DNA of 64,000 nucleotides from Oscheius dolichura (GCA_932521035.1 OW051495.1:11656001-11720000); one strand, 5' to 3'; positions 47,489 to 58,231 are shown, counted from the first letter of the stretch. Notes: generated by a model not told the origin, from the letters alone. Program-made: numbers and translations.

Positions 47489-48902
47489 ATGATTGTAAGT
47501 TTCCTCCTTAATTTTAGTCTTCTCCTTATTCAAAACTAAAAGTCCTTTTTCCAGCTCTTCGCCATTTGCGCCGCTTCTCCCGCCAGTCCGGATTCCGGCT
47601 TCTCTACTCCCAGTTGTTCGTATGTTTATGAAGAGGGTCCCAAGAAGAAAGTCCGAGCAGCTCGGAGACTTGTATATGCTCAGGATGCCTCCACTCAAAC
47701 AGGTGAGGACGACACAATCGAGGGCAGCACACTGGGTGGCCCGTATTAGGACCGGCGGGAAGAGAGGGAGGGGGCCATATGCTTCCTCTTTAGGATATTT
47801 TCTCGCTGTTTTTGACTTCTACTCATTAAAAATGGCTTTTAGAGGAGCGAAAGGGCCAATTTTAGAAAACGGCGCGAAATCTGAAAAGGACAGCGAGAGA
47901 ATCGGGGTTCCTTGTCCTCCTTGTCGGCCTGCCCCCAAGCCACAGTTAGACAGCCTCGGGCAGTACTGTTGTTAAAATAGCTAGAACCATAAAGCGCTGG
48001 CCTCAAAGAAGCCGCCGGTTACCCCATCCTCCCCCTGGTCTCCTTGTTTCGCGCCTCATCCCCTCTATTTACTCCGCCGTTGTTCTCTCCCATCAAACAT
48101 AACAGTAACAGCGGCGGCGGGGCGGCTCCCTTCTTTTGGCAACTGTATCCAGCGACGCGTGTAGATGCTTGTTCTTCTCTATTTGTACTAGCGGCTCATC
48201 CTTAGATGGGAGATTAGCGGGGGGACAGGAGGAGGGGAAGGACTGTAAGACGACACCAATCATCTCATCTTCCTCTTTTCAGCTACCGTAATCGACCCAA
48301 AGCTCCGGAAAATAGCCCAGAGGTTGATGGACATTTGTGACGAGTTTGAGAAGGAATTCTACCTGGAAAAGGAGGGATTCAGGGAAGAGGAGAACCACAA
48401 TGAGGTAAGGAACTGTTCAAGACTACTTGAGGGGAAAGGACCACAGTTAGACGGCCAGAATACTTCCCTGGTTTCCTTAGCTGTCTAACTGTGTTCCTCC
48501 CTTCCCATTCCCAGGACAGTTGCCCCTAATCCCCCTGCTCTTCACAGTATCACCCACTAGTCTCTCCAAATCCCCTTCCTCCCATGTCAATCACCCCCAA
48601 TGGCCTGTACAAACAATCTCCCCAGGATACACCAGGGGGAAGCCCCCCTCCAATCCAGACAATTACGTATCCCTCCCGGTGACCATCATAATATTCGACC
48701 GAGAAGAATAAAGACAAAAGCGGCCCGCCCAAGGTCAGGGATTCAATTGCTCCCTCTTGCTGCCAGATGGCTGCCTTTTGACACCTCCAGGAAATTGGGT
48801 AATAGGCCGGATAAATACGGAAATTGAATTGTTATTGCGTTAATATGGACTTTGTTTCAGGACTCTTCTTGCCTTGGCGGGCTGTTCAAATGGCTCTGGT
48901 AG
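47489..48902 (+). CDS. Candidate BH3-only cell-death activator (EGL-1-like)
   Basis: Small protein of about 95-105 residues from phased exons 47489-47494, 47555-47702 and 48283-48404, plus a terminal exon at 48515-48529 or 48861-48902. Exon 3 encodes IAQRLMDICDEF at about residue 62. This fits the BH3 consensus: hydrophobics I, L, I and F at the four positions, a small residue (C) where Gly/Ala is usual, then the key Asp followed by Glu. From memory, nematode EGL-1 also has Cys-Asp in this place. The rest is not conserved to my eye: an Ala/Ser/Pro-rich N-terminus, a basic KKKVRAARR patch, then an acidic tail. An in-frame TAA (47456-47458) supports ATG 47489 as the start. BH3-only proteins bind Bcl-2-like proteins to trigger apoptosis. 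The motif is short, so the call rests on it plus clean splicing. Confidence 0.6.
48441..48495. repeat. Inverted pair of the CTGTCTAACTGTG motif in a BH3-gene intron
   Basis: CCACAGTTAGACGGCC (48441-48456) faces AGCTGTCTAACTGTGTT (48479-48495). The 11-nt arms CACAGTTAGAC/GTCTAACTGTG are perfectly complementary and would form a hairpin just before the acceptor of terminal exon 4a. Confidence 0.75.
48707..48712 (+). terminator. Poly(A) signal for the short BH3-gene form
   Basis: AATAAA lies 178 nt after the stop of terminal exon 4a (GAC AGT TGC CCC TAA). It suits a transcript that ends before exon 4b. Confidence 0.4.
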
Positions 48903-49029
48903 GCTGCCACTCCTCCCCACTGCCGCCTCCTCGTGGTATTCACCGTCCTGTGCCATCTCGTCGAATCTCAGTCCCTCTCTCCACGATACTCAGAACTCCA
49001 TTTTTTTGTGCACTTTTTCACCTTTTATA

Positions 49030-49035
49030 AATAAA
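49030..49035 (+). terminator. Poly(A) signal for the long BH3-gene form
   Basis: AATAAA lies 128 nt after the stop of terminal exon 4b (ending GGLFKWLW). A downstream signal here supports use of that exon. Confidence 0.45.
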
Positions 49036-49230
49036 TTATACTCTTTAAAAATAGGCAATAATTGCCTACATGATCTTGCGTATGTAGTAGTTAATGATAT
49101 GCCCGCATCGTGGCCGACCACCTGGGTACAGTTGGAGTGCAATCAGATTAAACTGAACAAACTCTATAAAACCCTTCCAATTTATCATACGCTATAAAAA
49201 AAATACCAAGCCAGTTTTCCCTATTATCTA

Positions 49231-49263
49231 CTGCCGAGATCATACGGGTGCGGGAGATGGCGC
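49231..49263 (+). repeat. CTGCCGAG-type dispersed repeat, copy 2
   Basis: CTGCCGAGATCATACGGGTG followed by CGGGAGATGGCGCC; two changes in the core (TTT to TCA region) relative to the common form. Confidence 0.7.
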
Positions 49264-49674
49264 CCCACCCAGTACCCCCTATCTTGCCCCCTTATTTATC
49301 CTGTTAACCCACGAATTACCCATGCATAGCGGTGTCTGTGCCTGACGAATCAACATATATTATACACCGTGGCTCTCTGTAAGGCTCCGAACTTCTGCCG
49401 GGAATGCATTAAAGAGCGGCAAGAGATTCCCCGAACGCGGTCATCTAAGACTCGGATTCGTGCAGAGATCCTCTTTTCCCGGATTTTGGAGAAGTCTTTG
49501 CTATTTTTATTCCCTTATGGGCTTGTTCTACAGAGCCTTTAGATTACTGCAGACCAAGTAGTTCTTAATTTTCTCGCCAGTAGCCGATTAATCGTCATTT
49601 TTAATAATAAAAAAAGAGGACAACTGGCTTGAGAGGAACGTGGACAGCTGGGTATACATTAATCCTCGACCGAG

Positions 49675-49694
49675 CTGTTCCTTTAAAGGAACAG
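49675..49694. repeat. Perfect 20-bp palindrome
   Basis: CTGTTCCTTTAAAGGAACAG is identical to its own reverse complement. It could be a binding site for a dimeric factor or a chance foldback. No gene lies within 500 nt. Confidence 0.8.
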
Positions 49695-50173
49695 TTTTTG
49701 TTTCCCATTCAGAGCATTTTAAGTCTAGAAGTGATCCGTTTAATTATTCATCTATTGTACCGGGTCCAAGAGTTTATAATCTCCCTATCCTCTTCCCTGA
49801 CTACGGCGATGACAGTCGGATGTCCCGAACAACACGGAAGCTGCCCCTCATTAATGAGGGTCGTATTATAAAACAGGGCCCCTTCCAAAGTGAAAACATA
49901 TACATTGCATATGGCCGATAACATCGTTTTTTGCACTATTTCACTATTTTATTCAATCAAAAGTTGGTTCCCTATTCCATTAGGAAGTCTGTGACGGGAG
50001 AAAAGGGCAACGTATTGGCCATAATGACGGGGGAATCCGGGTGTTAGAAGTTCACAAGGGTGTTCATTGGAGGATGCTTTTATTATTATTCAGAAAACAG
50101 GGTAACCAAATAATGTTCCTTATTCTTTTCTAGTGAGAGGCACAGCTTCAACATCTCCATTTCTTGCCTGCGC

Positions 50174-50668
50174 TCACTCCTTGAAAAACCCCGGAGGCCT
50201 CCTTTCCGGGCCTATGAAAAATTTTCTTACCCAGTTGAAACAAATTTTTCTCTCTCTTATCTCTTGGGGACCCCGGTTCTCATGGCTGTCGATCCGATCT
50301 TCAGGGACATGCGGGTCACCTTCTGCTCTCCCCTGTTGCTTATTGCCAAAAGGGTTGAGTCGTCCAAAGTCCGTCCCTGTGGCCGGCAGCCCGGAGGATA
50401 GGCTTTCTCTCTCGGTGAAGAAGTTTTTCAGCCAACGGTCTACTGTTTTTCGAGCAATATTCCATGTATCAGAGATCCCAATCCGAAATATGAACCCTGA
50501 CAGGAGCTGCTCTATGCCGTAAGCTTCCCCCAGCCCCGTAATCAAGCGATAATCATCCCCATCCTCCTCCCAGCTCAGAACTAGGTCACCACCGACGAAG
50601 TCCCTGAAATCCTTCAACTTATCTTCCGTTATTATCCCCATCTCCAATCTAATTTTCCCCATTTGCAA
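50174..50668 (-). CDS. Unassigned 164-residue ORF
   Basis: Uninterrupted minus-strand ORF in an otherwise gene-poor interval. The peptide has plausible globular composition (for example KLKDFRDFVGGDLVLSWEED and ISDTWNIARKTVDRWLKNFF), with a basic, Pro/Arg-rich C-terminal third. The frame stays open upstream of the chosen Met for about 30 codons, so it could be the last exon of a spliced gene. I recognise no family. The opposite strand is also open here (50133-50522), so the ORF may be accidental. Confidence 0.25.
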   Translation of the reverse strand: MQMGKIRLEMGIITEDKLKDFRDFVGGDLVLSWEEDGDDYRLITGLGEAYGIEQLLSGFIFRIGISDTWNIARKTVDRWLKNFFTERESLSSGLPATGTDFGRLNPFGNKQQGRAEGDPHVPEDRIDSHENRGPQEIRERKICFNWVRKFFIGPERRPPGFFKE

Positions 50669-51310
50669 ACGAGGAAGCGTCGCCTTCCAAATAAATTTGA
50701 CTGCCGCACTCTCTCTCTCGCCTCCCGAGTGCTCTCTGACTCTCTCCAGCCTACTGAACCTTACTCCTAACTGACATTTCCTATCCGACTCTCAAAGTTC
50801 TTAAAAATACTGGTTATCCCGTTCATTTGTGATCTATTCTGACGTCGCTTCTCTTTCCTCTCGGTCCCCCTAGGAAAAAAGACGGAAATCATCATGACTT
50901 CCATCAAAACATCGGAGTACAGGGAAAAGTTCACACGCCGGCAGACACAATTGCAAATTGTTTCTAAATATTTCGGTCCAAATTGCCGTCTGTTTTTCCA
51001 TGTTCTCTCCCTAATTTGGCCAGGTGACCGTGGTGATAACCCCTCTAGAACGGCCAATTTTCAATATCCACGGGCTTAGGAAACCATTTATGGCTCCGCG
51101 GGCAAGACAAGGTTGTAGAAACTTATCCACGGTTTTCTCCCTCTAATTTTTCCATTTTCTCGTTATTATTTCCCATTTTAAAGCGGAAATACCTTGCAAG
51201 GCTTCGTTTTAAAGCTGAAAATGGGGGAAAACAACTGCCTCGATCAAAAATTAGCCTTCCCAACGGCGTAATTCACCTCGAAATGGCAAATAAACATCTA
51301 GTTTCAACGT

Positions 51311-51341
51311 TCAAATTTTCTGTAATATACAGAAAATTTGA
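51311..51341. repeat. Tight hairpin with 14-nt arms
   Basis: TCAAATTTTCTGTA and TACAGAAAATTTGA are perfect inverted arms separated by 3 nt (ATA). It lies in AT-rich non-coding sequence; function unknown. Confidence 0.8.
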
Positions 51342-51996
51342 GGAGGAATTTACCCAGACCTTTAAAAATAACCGTAGATCAAAAGATAAATATTAACGCC
51401 TTGCTATTTATTCCGTTTAAAAAGCCTTCCCCACGCATTCTGTATTCCCATAAGGAGAAGTCCATCGCGGGCATCTGTTTACCGTGGTCAGTGATCCTAA
51501 GAGGCTTGATAATTGCCTACGGTTAGAGGAGGCAACATTCCCCGCACGCGCGTCGCTTCTCTCTCCCTCGATCTGCTGAGAAAGAACTCCTATTCTTGGC
51601 CTGTTCTGCTCATCTTCTATATCAAGATTTATTGAGACAAAGATGGACGATATTAGTCACAGACGACTACAGGCTTCCTAGACTCATTTTAAGCCGTTCA
51701 TACGTTAGAGTCTAGATACCACTGGCGCACCATATGAGCCAGATCCGTCTGGATCAGAAATAATTGGAATTCACAGCCTACCGTATTCAAAACTGGAAAG
51801 AACTTGCAGCAGTGGCCTCCTGGGGTAGCTTTCTTGGTCACTCGGCCACTTCAGCCCTAGGATCGGGGATCAAAGCTCGGATTGCCCGTAGGGAGCGATT
51901 ATCAAAAGTGTTTTTTTGTAATCTCTGCTCCAATCCAGCTTTACTCGACAGAAACTTCTCTCAAGAACTTTTAACTGCTAGCTTACTGTATCTTGT

Positions 51997-52101
51997 CCGA
52001 TCCCCTGCACCCGTAAAGTCTCGGCAGTAGGTTCATCTTTATTCAAAACAGACACCTTTATGCCTTTGTCTTTCCGAGACTTTACGAGTGCACGGGATCG
52101 G
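51997..52101. repeat. Foldback pair of the CTGCCGAG-type repeat
   Basis: Two 28-nt arms (51997-52024 and 52074-52101) are inverted and differ at only two positions. Each contains the ACGGGTGC/GACTTTAC core of the dispersed family, extended by a shared GATCGG flank. The loop is 49 nt. Confidence 0.85.
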
Positions 52102-53818
52102 GCTATCGTGTTCTGAGCCTCTGATCGGAGTGCACCACCTAAAGTCACTTCTAATGGACTCAGCCACGGTTCCAGAGAGGGCTGTAGACTGGTGGATAAC
52201 TCTTCTGTTTCTTGATCAGAAGAACCGTTGAATTGTTTCTCAGGAATTATTCAGCTCCCTACTTACTCCTCCCGGGAAACTTACAGCAAAACAATCCCCG
52301 TCAGCTGTAGACGAAGTCTCCGTTTCCCGGTGAAGAGTTCCGGAAGGTCCTTCCTTAATAAGTGAAAGTGTTCGAATTAGGCGAACGCTGACGTCCTGCC
52401 CCTGGACTTGAGCTTCCGTTCTCCAGCTCAAGTCGAGCTTTGAATCCCTCTTCTCCAATCTTTAATTGAAATAGAGATAGCAACATTCCCATCTCTGAGC
52501 CCTTGGGGATAGAGTTGGCTCTCTCCTTCTCCTGCTTGCTTATTCATAGAAAGAATCAAAGAGGCGAGGGTATTTTGTATAATTGGAAGACAGGAAATGT
52601 GGGGCAGTAATCAGCTTTTCCACCGAAAGGGAGAATGGATCTCTGATCTCCTGGGTACGGATTTCGAGAGATAGATACAGACAAATCAAGGTTCAATTGG
52701 CAGGGGGGCAGGGTGAATAGTACCTTGATTAAAAGAATGAATGGCCCCCAGCCTACGCTCCCGCTCTATTCGTACCTGTTGTACCCGGTGGCTCGGTTGA
52801 ACTCTCCGGTCTTTTGTCAACAATCTTTGCGATAAACTCATTTTCTCAGCCAAATGTGTTCACAGAATTGTATTAATTACAGCTTGGGGAGGACATTTGA
52901 TCCTCAGGAAGGGATAGATCAGATCCGTTTCCCTTTTTGTCCTCTCTAGACGGGGAATAAACAGACCAACAGCACTTAGCCGCTAATCTGAGATAGAACT
53001 CTCTAGAGAGCGAAGTAATGGGACCGCATCTTACCACATTAGATGAACGTGGGCACTGATCGTCTCCTCCCCCTAGCATTTGTTCTAGTTTCTCTTTGTC
53101 CCCTTCATTTCATCCTGAACCAAGTCTTCCATAACGAGAGATACCGTACTCTTGGGTGCCTATTTCCTTGTAGGAATAGGCCTGGCCCTCTCCAGACTCT
53201 CTCTTCCATAGCTAAAATGACTCCTGGTGGCCGTCTATCCCTTCTTTTCCTCGCTTTGCTCCGTCCAATGACCAAAACAATGTGTCGCCCCCTTCTAATG
53301 ATGGTCGTGGCTTAGTTTCAAGCCCTCTCCCACCGTCTCGTCTATTTTCCTTCCTCTCCCCCCTTTAATATCTTCTTTCTCTAGAAAATCAAAAATCCGT
53401 TTGAGACCTCCCCAGCACCGCGTCCCTCGAGGAGTCTCAAAAGATCGGTTAAACTAATTGGTTTCGTTGGAGGTGTTTATACCCACTAATTCCCCTTCCT
53501 GATCAGTCCTACTACCCTCTCGTCTTATTGTTTTCCATCTGGGAGTCTATTTCTCTTCAGGCTAAAAGGGTCTCCCCCCAGAAGTACGTGCTTCTTCCTC
53601 TACTTCTCTGAGTCAAAAGATTTCCTTTTGACAATGCGTAAACAATCATGTTATTTGTGACAGAGCCCTTTTGGTTTCCTCTTGCTGTTTCTCATTCGGA
53701 CGATTTAAATACTCTACGCCGTCGATTTCATCCAAAAAAATGGCTTTTTATCCACAAAAATCCATCAGTTTGGCTGTTTTGTGGAGTACGGTACGCGCCG
53801 AGTTGCCAATCCTCCCAG

Positions 53819-53848
53819 CTGCCGAGATTTTACGGGTGCGGGCGCGCC
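53819..53848 (+). repeat. CTGCCGAG-type dispersed repeat, copy 5
   Basis: Exact core CTGCCGAGATTTTACGGGTG plus CGGGCGCGCC. Close to the consensus. Confidence 0.85.
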
Positions 53849-54635
53849 AACTGTCCTGTCCGCCCCTTTCCTTTGTGTGACTCATACCTCGTGATTTATT
53901 TCAATTATAGCTGTCATATGTGATGCATAATTTCTCCCTCTCCTTCTTTTTCATCTCGACAGGTCTTGACATTCGGTTAATTTGCCAATTAAAAAAAACT
54001 ATGTAGAAAACGAAAAAGTGACCCTGCTCACTCGTTTCCGCTTCATTTCTTCCCCGTTTTGCTCTTTCCCTGATGTCCTCCTGGCCTCCAGCGAACGTCA
54101 CACACTGGATCTCTCTTCTCCCTTTAACTAGGGACAGAGAGCGGAAATTAGTCAGGCCCGTGTCAGCTTATCGCTCTCGGTTTTTATTAGAACACCTTCT
54201 ATTTTTACTCTTCCTCTTATGTCATTCCCAGGTCCTGGAGAGAAAGGAGCAAAGAATCCCAGGAACTAAGCCGGACCTCCTCTTGAATAACCCAAGAGCC
54301 AGTAAAGAATAAGAGGAATTGTTAATATGTCTGGGATTTCTTTTCTTTCGGGTTTCTGTTTATGTCTTCAGAGAAGAGAACAGGGAACACGGCAGGGTAA
54401 ATATCCCATTCTACTTCCGGTCCCCTACGCCTTTAATTTTCTTTTTATGTGCAAACTTTTTCTCCTCCCTCGAACCTTTGAACCTACTGCCCATTAGAAT
54501 CCATTGCCCATATGAATGATCAACGAGAGGGGAGGATGTGTCCAAATTTCCGTTATTGCTCATTTTTTCCCAGTCAGAAGAGACTTCTCGCTCTCTTTTC
54601 TCATTTATTCCCTGACTATTTGATCAAGTTTCTGT

Positions 54636-54731
54636 GCGCCCGCACCCGTAGAGTCTCGGCAGCACGGACTGTATAGAGCGCGCGGCGCCTGTCCAGTACC
54701 CCGAGCTGCCGAGATTTTACGGGTGCGGCGG
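54636..54731. repeat. Head-to-head pair of CTGCCGAG-type repeats, copies 6 and 7
   Basis: A minus-oriented copy (54636-54662) faces a plus-oriented copy (54706-54731) across a 43-nt spacer that includes GCGCGCGGCGCC. The pair could fold into a long hairpin. Confidence 0.8.
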
Positions 54732-55291
54732 AAGTGGAATCCAGGGCACAAAGGAGTCCTCGAGACTACCAAGAACGTGGTTGTCTAAATCCCCCTTCCC
54801 CTTGATCTAATAATACTTCTGCAAAGTCCAATACCCCACCCTCCCCTCCAACTGGGCTATTGACCATATTTCTGGCCGGCATCTCCACCTAAATCAAGGT
54901 AATTACCGACGGGCAGAAGAATCCCTTAGGGGAGGAGAGCGGGCAGAGTACAAAGTCTAGATGGCTCCCTCTACCTCTTCAATCTTTGGATTCTCTCCAG
55001 ATCTTCTTCTAAGCTCCTTCCAAGGCTTTTTTCTTTGCTTACGTAAAAAATCCCTATATCAATATGGAGTTCTCTCTCCCTTTCTCCCTTTCCAGTAAAG
55101 AGAAACAGTAGCCGTTGGTCCCAATTATTTTCCGTCTGGGACCATTCCATCCATCCATCGTGAACGCGTCACACCATACACAAGAGGTTAATAGCCTAAT
55201 CAACGTGGTTGATTTCATTTTCTCTCCTTCTTTTCTCCCGTTCTCCCGGCTCAATATCACAGAGAATATTCTATTCCAGAGACAGACAGAG

Positions 55292-57716
55292 ATGTCTGGA
55301 GTCGATCCGTATAAAGTCTGGGTCTGGGTCAGCCAGATTCAGTTCTGGCTTATTTCCGTCTTCGTCGTCGTCTCCTTCTTTATCATCATCAAGGTGAGAC
55401 TTTTTGGCTGTCTAGTTGTGGCTCTTTTAACTGTTTAACTGTGTCTCCTTTTCGGACGAACTTGTGCACTCTTGTGGCTGTCTAACTGCATCTTGTCCCC
55501 CTGTCCATTTGGCCATTTTCTTTCTCCCTCGCTGTCTAACTGTGTCTCTTTCCAGGGTTTCATCAAGCTGCAACAGCTCCGCCGCTCCCAGTACTACCTG
55601 TTCCTGTTCTGCATAGTCATCGGCGATCTCGTGACTCTCACCACAATCCTGGCTGATATCTTATCCCAGACGCTATTCATCAATCTAAAAGGTGAGCTTT
55701 TCTCCCCTTTCCCGTTGATTGCTCCGAGCCGAGTACTGCAGTACGTCTAAAAGAGACAATCGGTGTAAATGAGTACTATTTGCACCTGTGTCAATGGGTG
55801 GCTGATTGAGAACAGCCTCTAATTGTGAATAAAATAGTGTGGACGTGATCAATAAGAGGAGAAAATTATGGAGGAGATGCAGCAAGGGAGTACGAGACTG
55901 CACGTACCGGGTTCAACCGAGATCAGGGACTTACCTCTCGAAAACCGCTTCCGCCGCACCCGTAAGAACTCGGCAGCGCGCGGGATGGGGGTTTGGGCGC
56001 AAGTTCTCTAAAGACTGTCGAGGCTGTACGGGTGCGGGCGCACGAGACGCTTCAACCAGTTCATCTCTGGATTCTGCTTCAGTTCTAAAACAGTACCCTA
56101 GTTTTCGTTTCAGGACCTGTCCTCTGCAAGGCCCTGGTCTTCCTCTCCAACGCGATAGCCTGTTTCATCAACTGGAACTGGCTGGTGATGTTCCTCCAGC
56201 GGTTTGTCCTGCTGCTCTTCCCCTTCTGCCGTGCCCGAGGTGGTCTCTGGGTGTTTATGTACTCTGCAAAGCATCTCCTCTCGGCTACGCTCCTAATTGC
56301 CGTGACTACTCAGGTCAGTTGAGGTCTTCAGGATTGCAATTAGACTCGAATTCACCGGGGACGAGTTCTGAGAGCAGGGCTGGGGGGGATTGGCGGGGAG
56401 GAGAGACAATCGAGGAGAAGGGGAGGAGCAAAGATTGAAATACACACTTTTTGGACCAGCAGGAATCATAATTTTTGGAAGGATCGCGAGGTCAAGGATC
56501 TCTTCTCCTCATTCCGTATGGACTAGTGTCAATTGCTGGACATCACGCCGTCATTGAATATTAGGTTCAGGGAGCATTTTGTGACATCTAAGATCTCTAT
56601 TCTATGAAATACTGTAGGCCCGCAGTTCCCAATTCAATCAGCTGCCGAGATTTTACGGGTGCAAGCGCGCCGGGAATCTCCCTAGTTTTGGAGATTTTCA
56701 TTCAATTTTTTAAAATCAAAGCACCATAAAGAGATTTATCTCTTGTTTATAAACACGCCACGACGCTGTTTAACTATGTCTCTTTTCCAGAGCTGGTCGC
56801 TGATTCTCCTCACCGAGAGAACTCATCTAACCGCCGACGGCCAGATAGCCACCATCTGCGAACGGGAAGCCGAACTCCTGAGGTACTTTAATCCCCATCT
56901 CCCCCTGAATAAAAGTGTTCATTTGCAGTGCTGCCGGCTACAAATGGGTGGCTCTAATTGAGGCTCTTTCAACTTATGTCTGTCCCTTCCTCTGTACTTT
57001 AGTCCTGGACCTGGGGGTTTTGATCTGGACTCAGCAGAGGTCAAAGAAATTCGGAGGCGCCGTCAACAAAAAGAAGAGAAAGGGAGAGAAGACGATGTCT
57101 AATCCAGTGGATACCATCAGGATTCAGTCCAGTGAGAGCATCAAGGTGAGGATAACTGTCTAACTGTGGTTCTTGGTTGTCTAACTATGGCTCTTCTTCC
57201 CATTCTAACCCTTTCCCTTTTCAGTCTGGAGCAAAAAGACGCCAGAGAGCCATCCGCCGCTGTCTTGTAATGTGTACCATCCATGTCCTCCTCAACGCCC
57301 CCTATTATGTCCTCCAATTGTTGGACGAGGTCTACATGCTGAGGTATTGCCATCCCCTTCCTTCTAAATAAGAGATTCAGTTCCTCCAACGAGACGATGA
57401 TCTATTTTGTCTACGCGGACGCCCTCCTCTACCTGGTCTACATGGTCCAATTCCCAATTGTCACCCTCTACATCCATTCTCTCTATGACGACTACCAGAA
57501 TAAGTGAGTTCCCCTACCGTAATCCTCTATTCTCCCCATTTTAGACCATCCTCCATCCCGGCTGCTCTCGCCTCCCCTGCTTTAGGTCGTTCCATCCGGA
57601 TGAAGCGGCCCTCCTCCACGGGGCAGAGTCTCCTGTCCCCCAGTCTTTGCCACAAAGAGTCGAATCGATTCGAATTCTTGACTCCCATCGCTTCCAATCT
57701 TCCGTCTCCGTTATAG
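55292..57716 (+). CDS. Rhodopsin-like seven-transmembrane receptor
   Basis: Orphan G-protein-coupled receptor. Eight exons join in phase: 55292-55393, 55556-55691, 56114-56313, 56791-56882, 56929-57145, 57225-57343, 57381-57503 and 57545-57716. Seven hydrophobic segments can be followed: FWLISVFVVVSFFIII; YYLFLFCIVIGDLVTLTTIL; a third with Cys at its start (VLCKALVFL) and QRFVLLLF in place of DRY; LLSATLLIAVTTQ; WVALIEALSTYVCPFLCTLV; RRCLVMCTIHVLLNAPYYVL; and FVYADALLYLVYMVQFPIVT. A long Lys/Arg-rich loop separates the fifth and sixth. NAPYY in TM6 recalls nematode peptide-receptor families, but I cannot name the ligand. An acceptor lies 12 nt before the ATG. Introns 3' ends repeatedly carry the CTGTCTAACTGTG motif. 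Confidence 0.8.
55406..55555 (+). repeat. Cluster of the GGCTGTCTAACTGTG motif in receptor intron 1
   Basis: Four copies or near copies occur in this 162-nt intron (55406-55420, about 55430-55443, 55476-55489 and 55531-55545). The last lies 10 nt before the TTTCCAG acceptor, so its CTAAC sits where a branch point would be. Confidence 0.8.
55951..56043. repeat. Head-to-head pair of CTGCCGAG-type repeats, copies 8 and 9
   Basis: A minus copy (55951-55981) faces a diverged plus copy (56015-56043; CTGTCGAGGCTGTACGGGTG) inside receptor intron 2. Confidence 0.75.
56642..56671 (+). repeat. CTGCCGAG-type dispersed repeat, copy 10
   Basis: Exact core CTGCCGAGATTTTACGGGTG followed by CAAGCGCGCC, inside receptor intron 3. 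Confidence 0.85.
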
Positions 57717-58231
57717 TCGCCCCGTTACCTCAAAAGAGAAGAATAAAATAACTGTATTCCGTGATCTCCTCCCTGTGATATCATTTTGACCAATAAATAT
57801 CCTTCCCCTAGTAGCTTGTTGCCCGTGCCGGCGGGCATTCCAAAAATTTAAACGCGATTCAATGCATTCCACATGGACAGGTATACCAAAACCTGTGTTC
57901 TCTTTGTGTCCCTCTTATTTCGAGTTTCACATTTTCGCTTAGTAGTATAGCATCCGATTTATTCTTTGCAGAATAAGTCCGGAGTTTACTACGAGGCTTC
58001 GACCGGTCCAACCGTCTTGGACGACTAAGAGGTCGATACGGTCAGCTGCCGACATTCTACGGGTGCAGCGGCGCGTCTCCGCAGCCAAGGGAAGCAGAAT
58101 TTCCCTTCCAAAAATGTAGTTCTTTTTAAATAATAATCTTTTTTTGTTCTCTAAAACGAGAAAATATCCTCTATCCATCATAAAAATTGTCAAAAAAATA
58201 TACAAATAAGAAAAAAAAAGATATGCTGAGA
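57717..58231. other. Convergent 3' spacer between receptor and PLP-enzyme genes
   Basis: Contains AATAAA sites near 57742 and 57793 that could end the receptor transcript, and one CTGCCGAC-type dispersed repeat (58046-58075). No gene was seen. Confidence 0.6.
58046..58075 (+). repeat. CTGCCGAG-type dispersed repeat, copy 11
   Basis: CTGCCGACATTCTACGGGTG followed by CAGCGGCGCG; two changes in the core. Confidence 0.75.

Larger units (their letters stand above)
48903..55291. other. Long non-coding interval with many short repeats
   Basis: About 6.4 kb between the BH3 gene and the receptor gene. It contains at least six CTGCCGAG-type repeats, a 20-bp palindrome (49675-49694) and a tight hairpin (51311-51341). 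One unassigned ORF (50174-50668, minus) is listed separately. No multi-exon gene with domain support was found. Given the compact genes elsewhere, the size is unusual and may reflect regulatory sequence. Confidence 0.55.

Noticed and set aside
53043-53315. 90-residue plus-strand ORF with a hydrophobic N-terminus
   Set aside because: The signal-like start is followed by low-information sequence; no splice partners, no domain.
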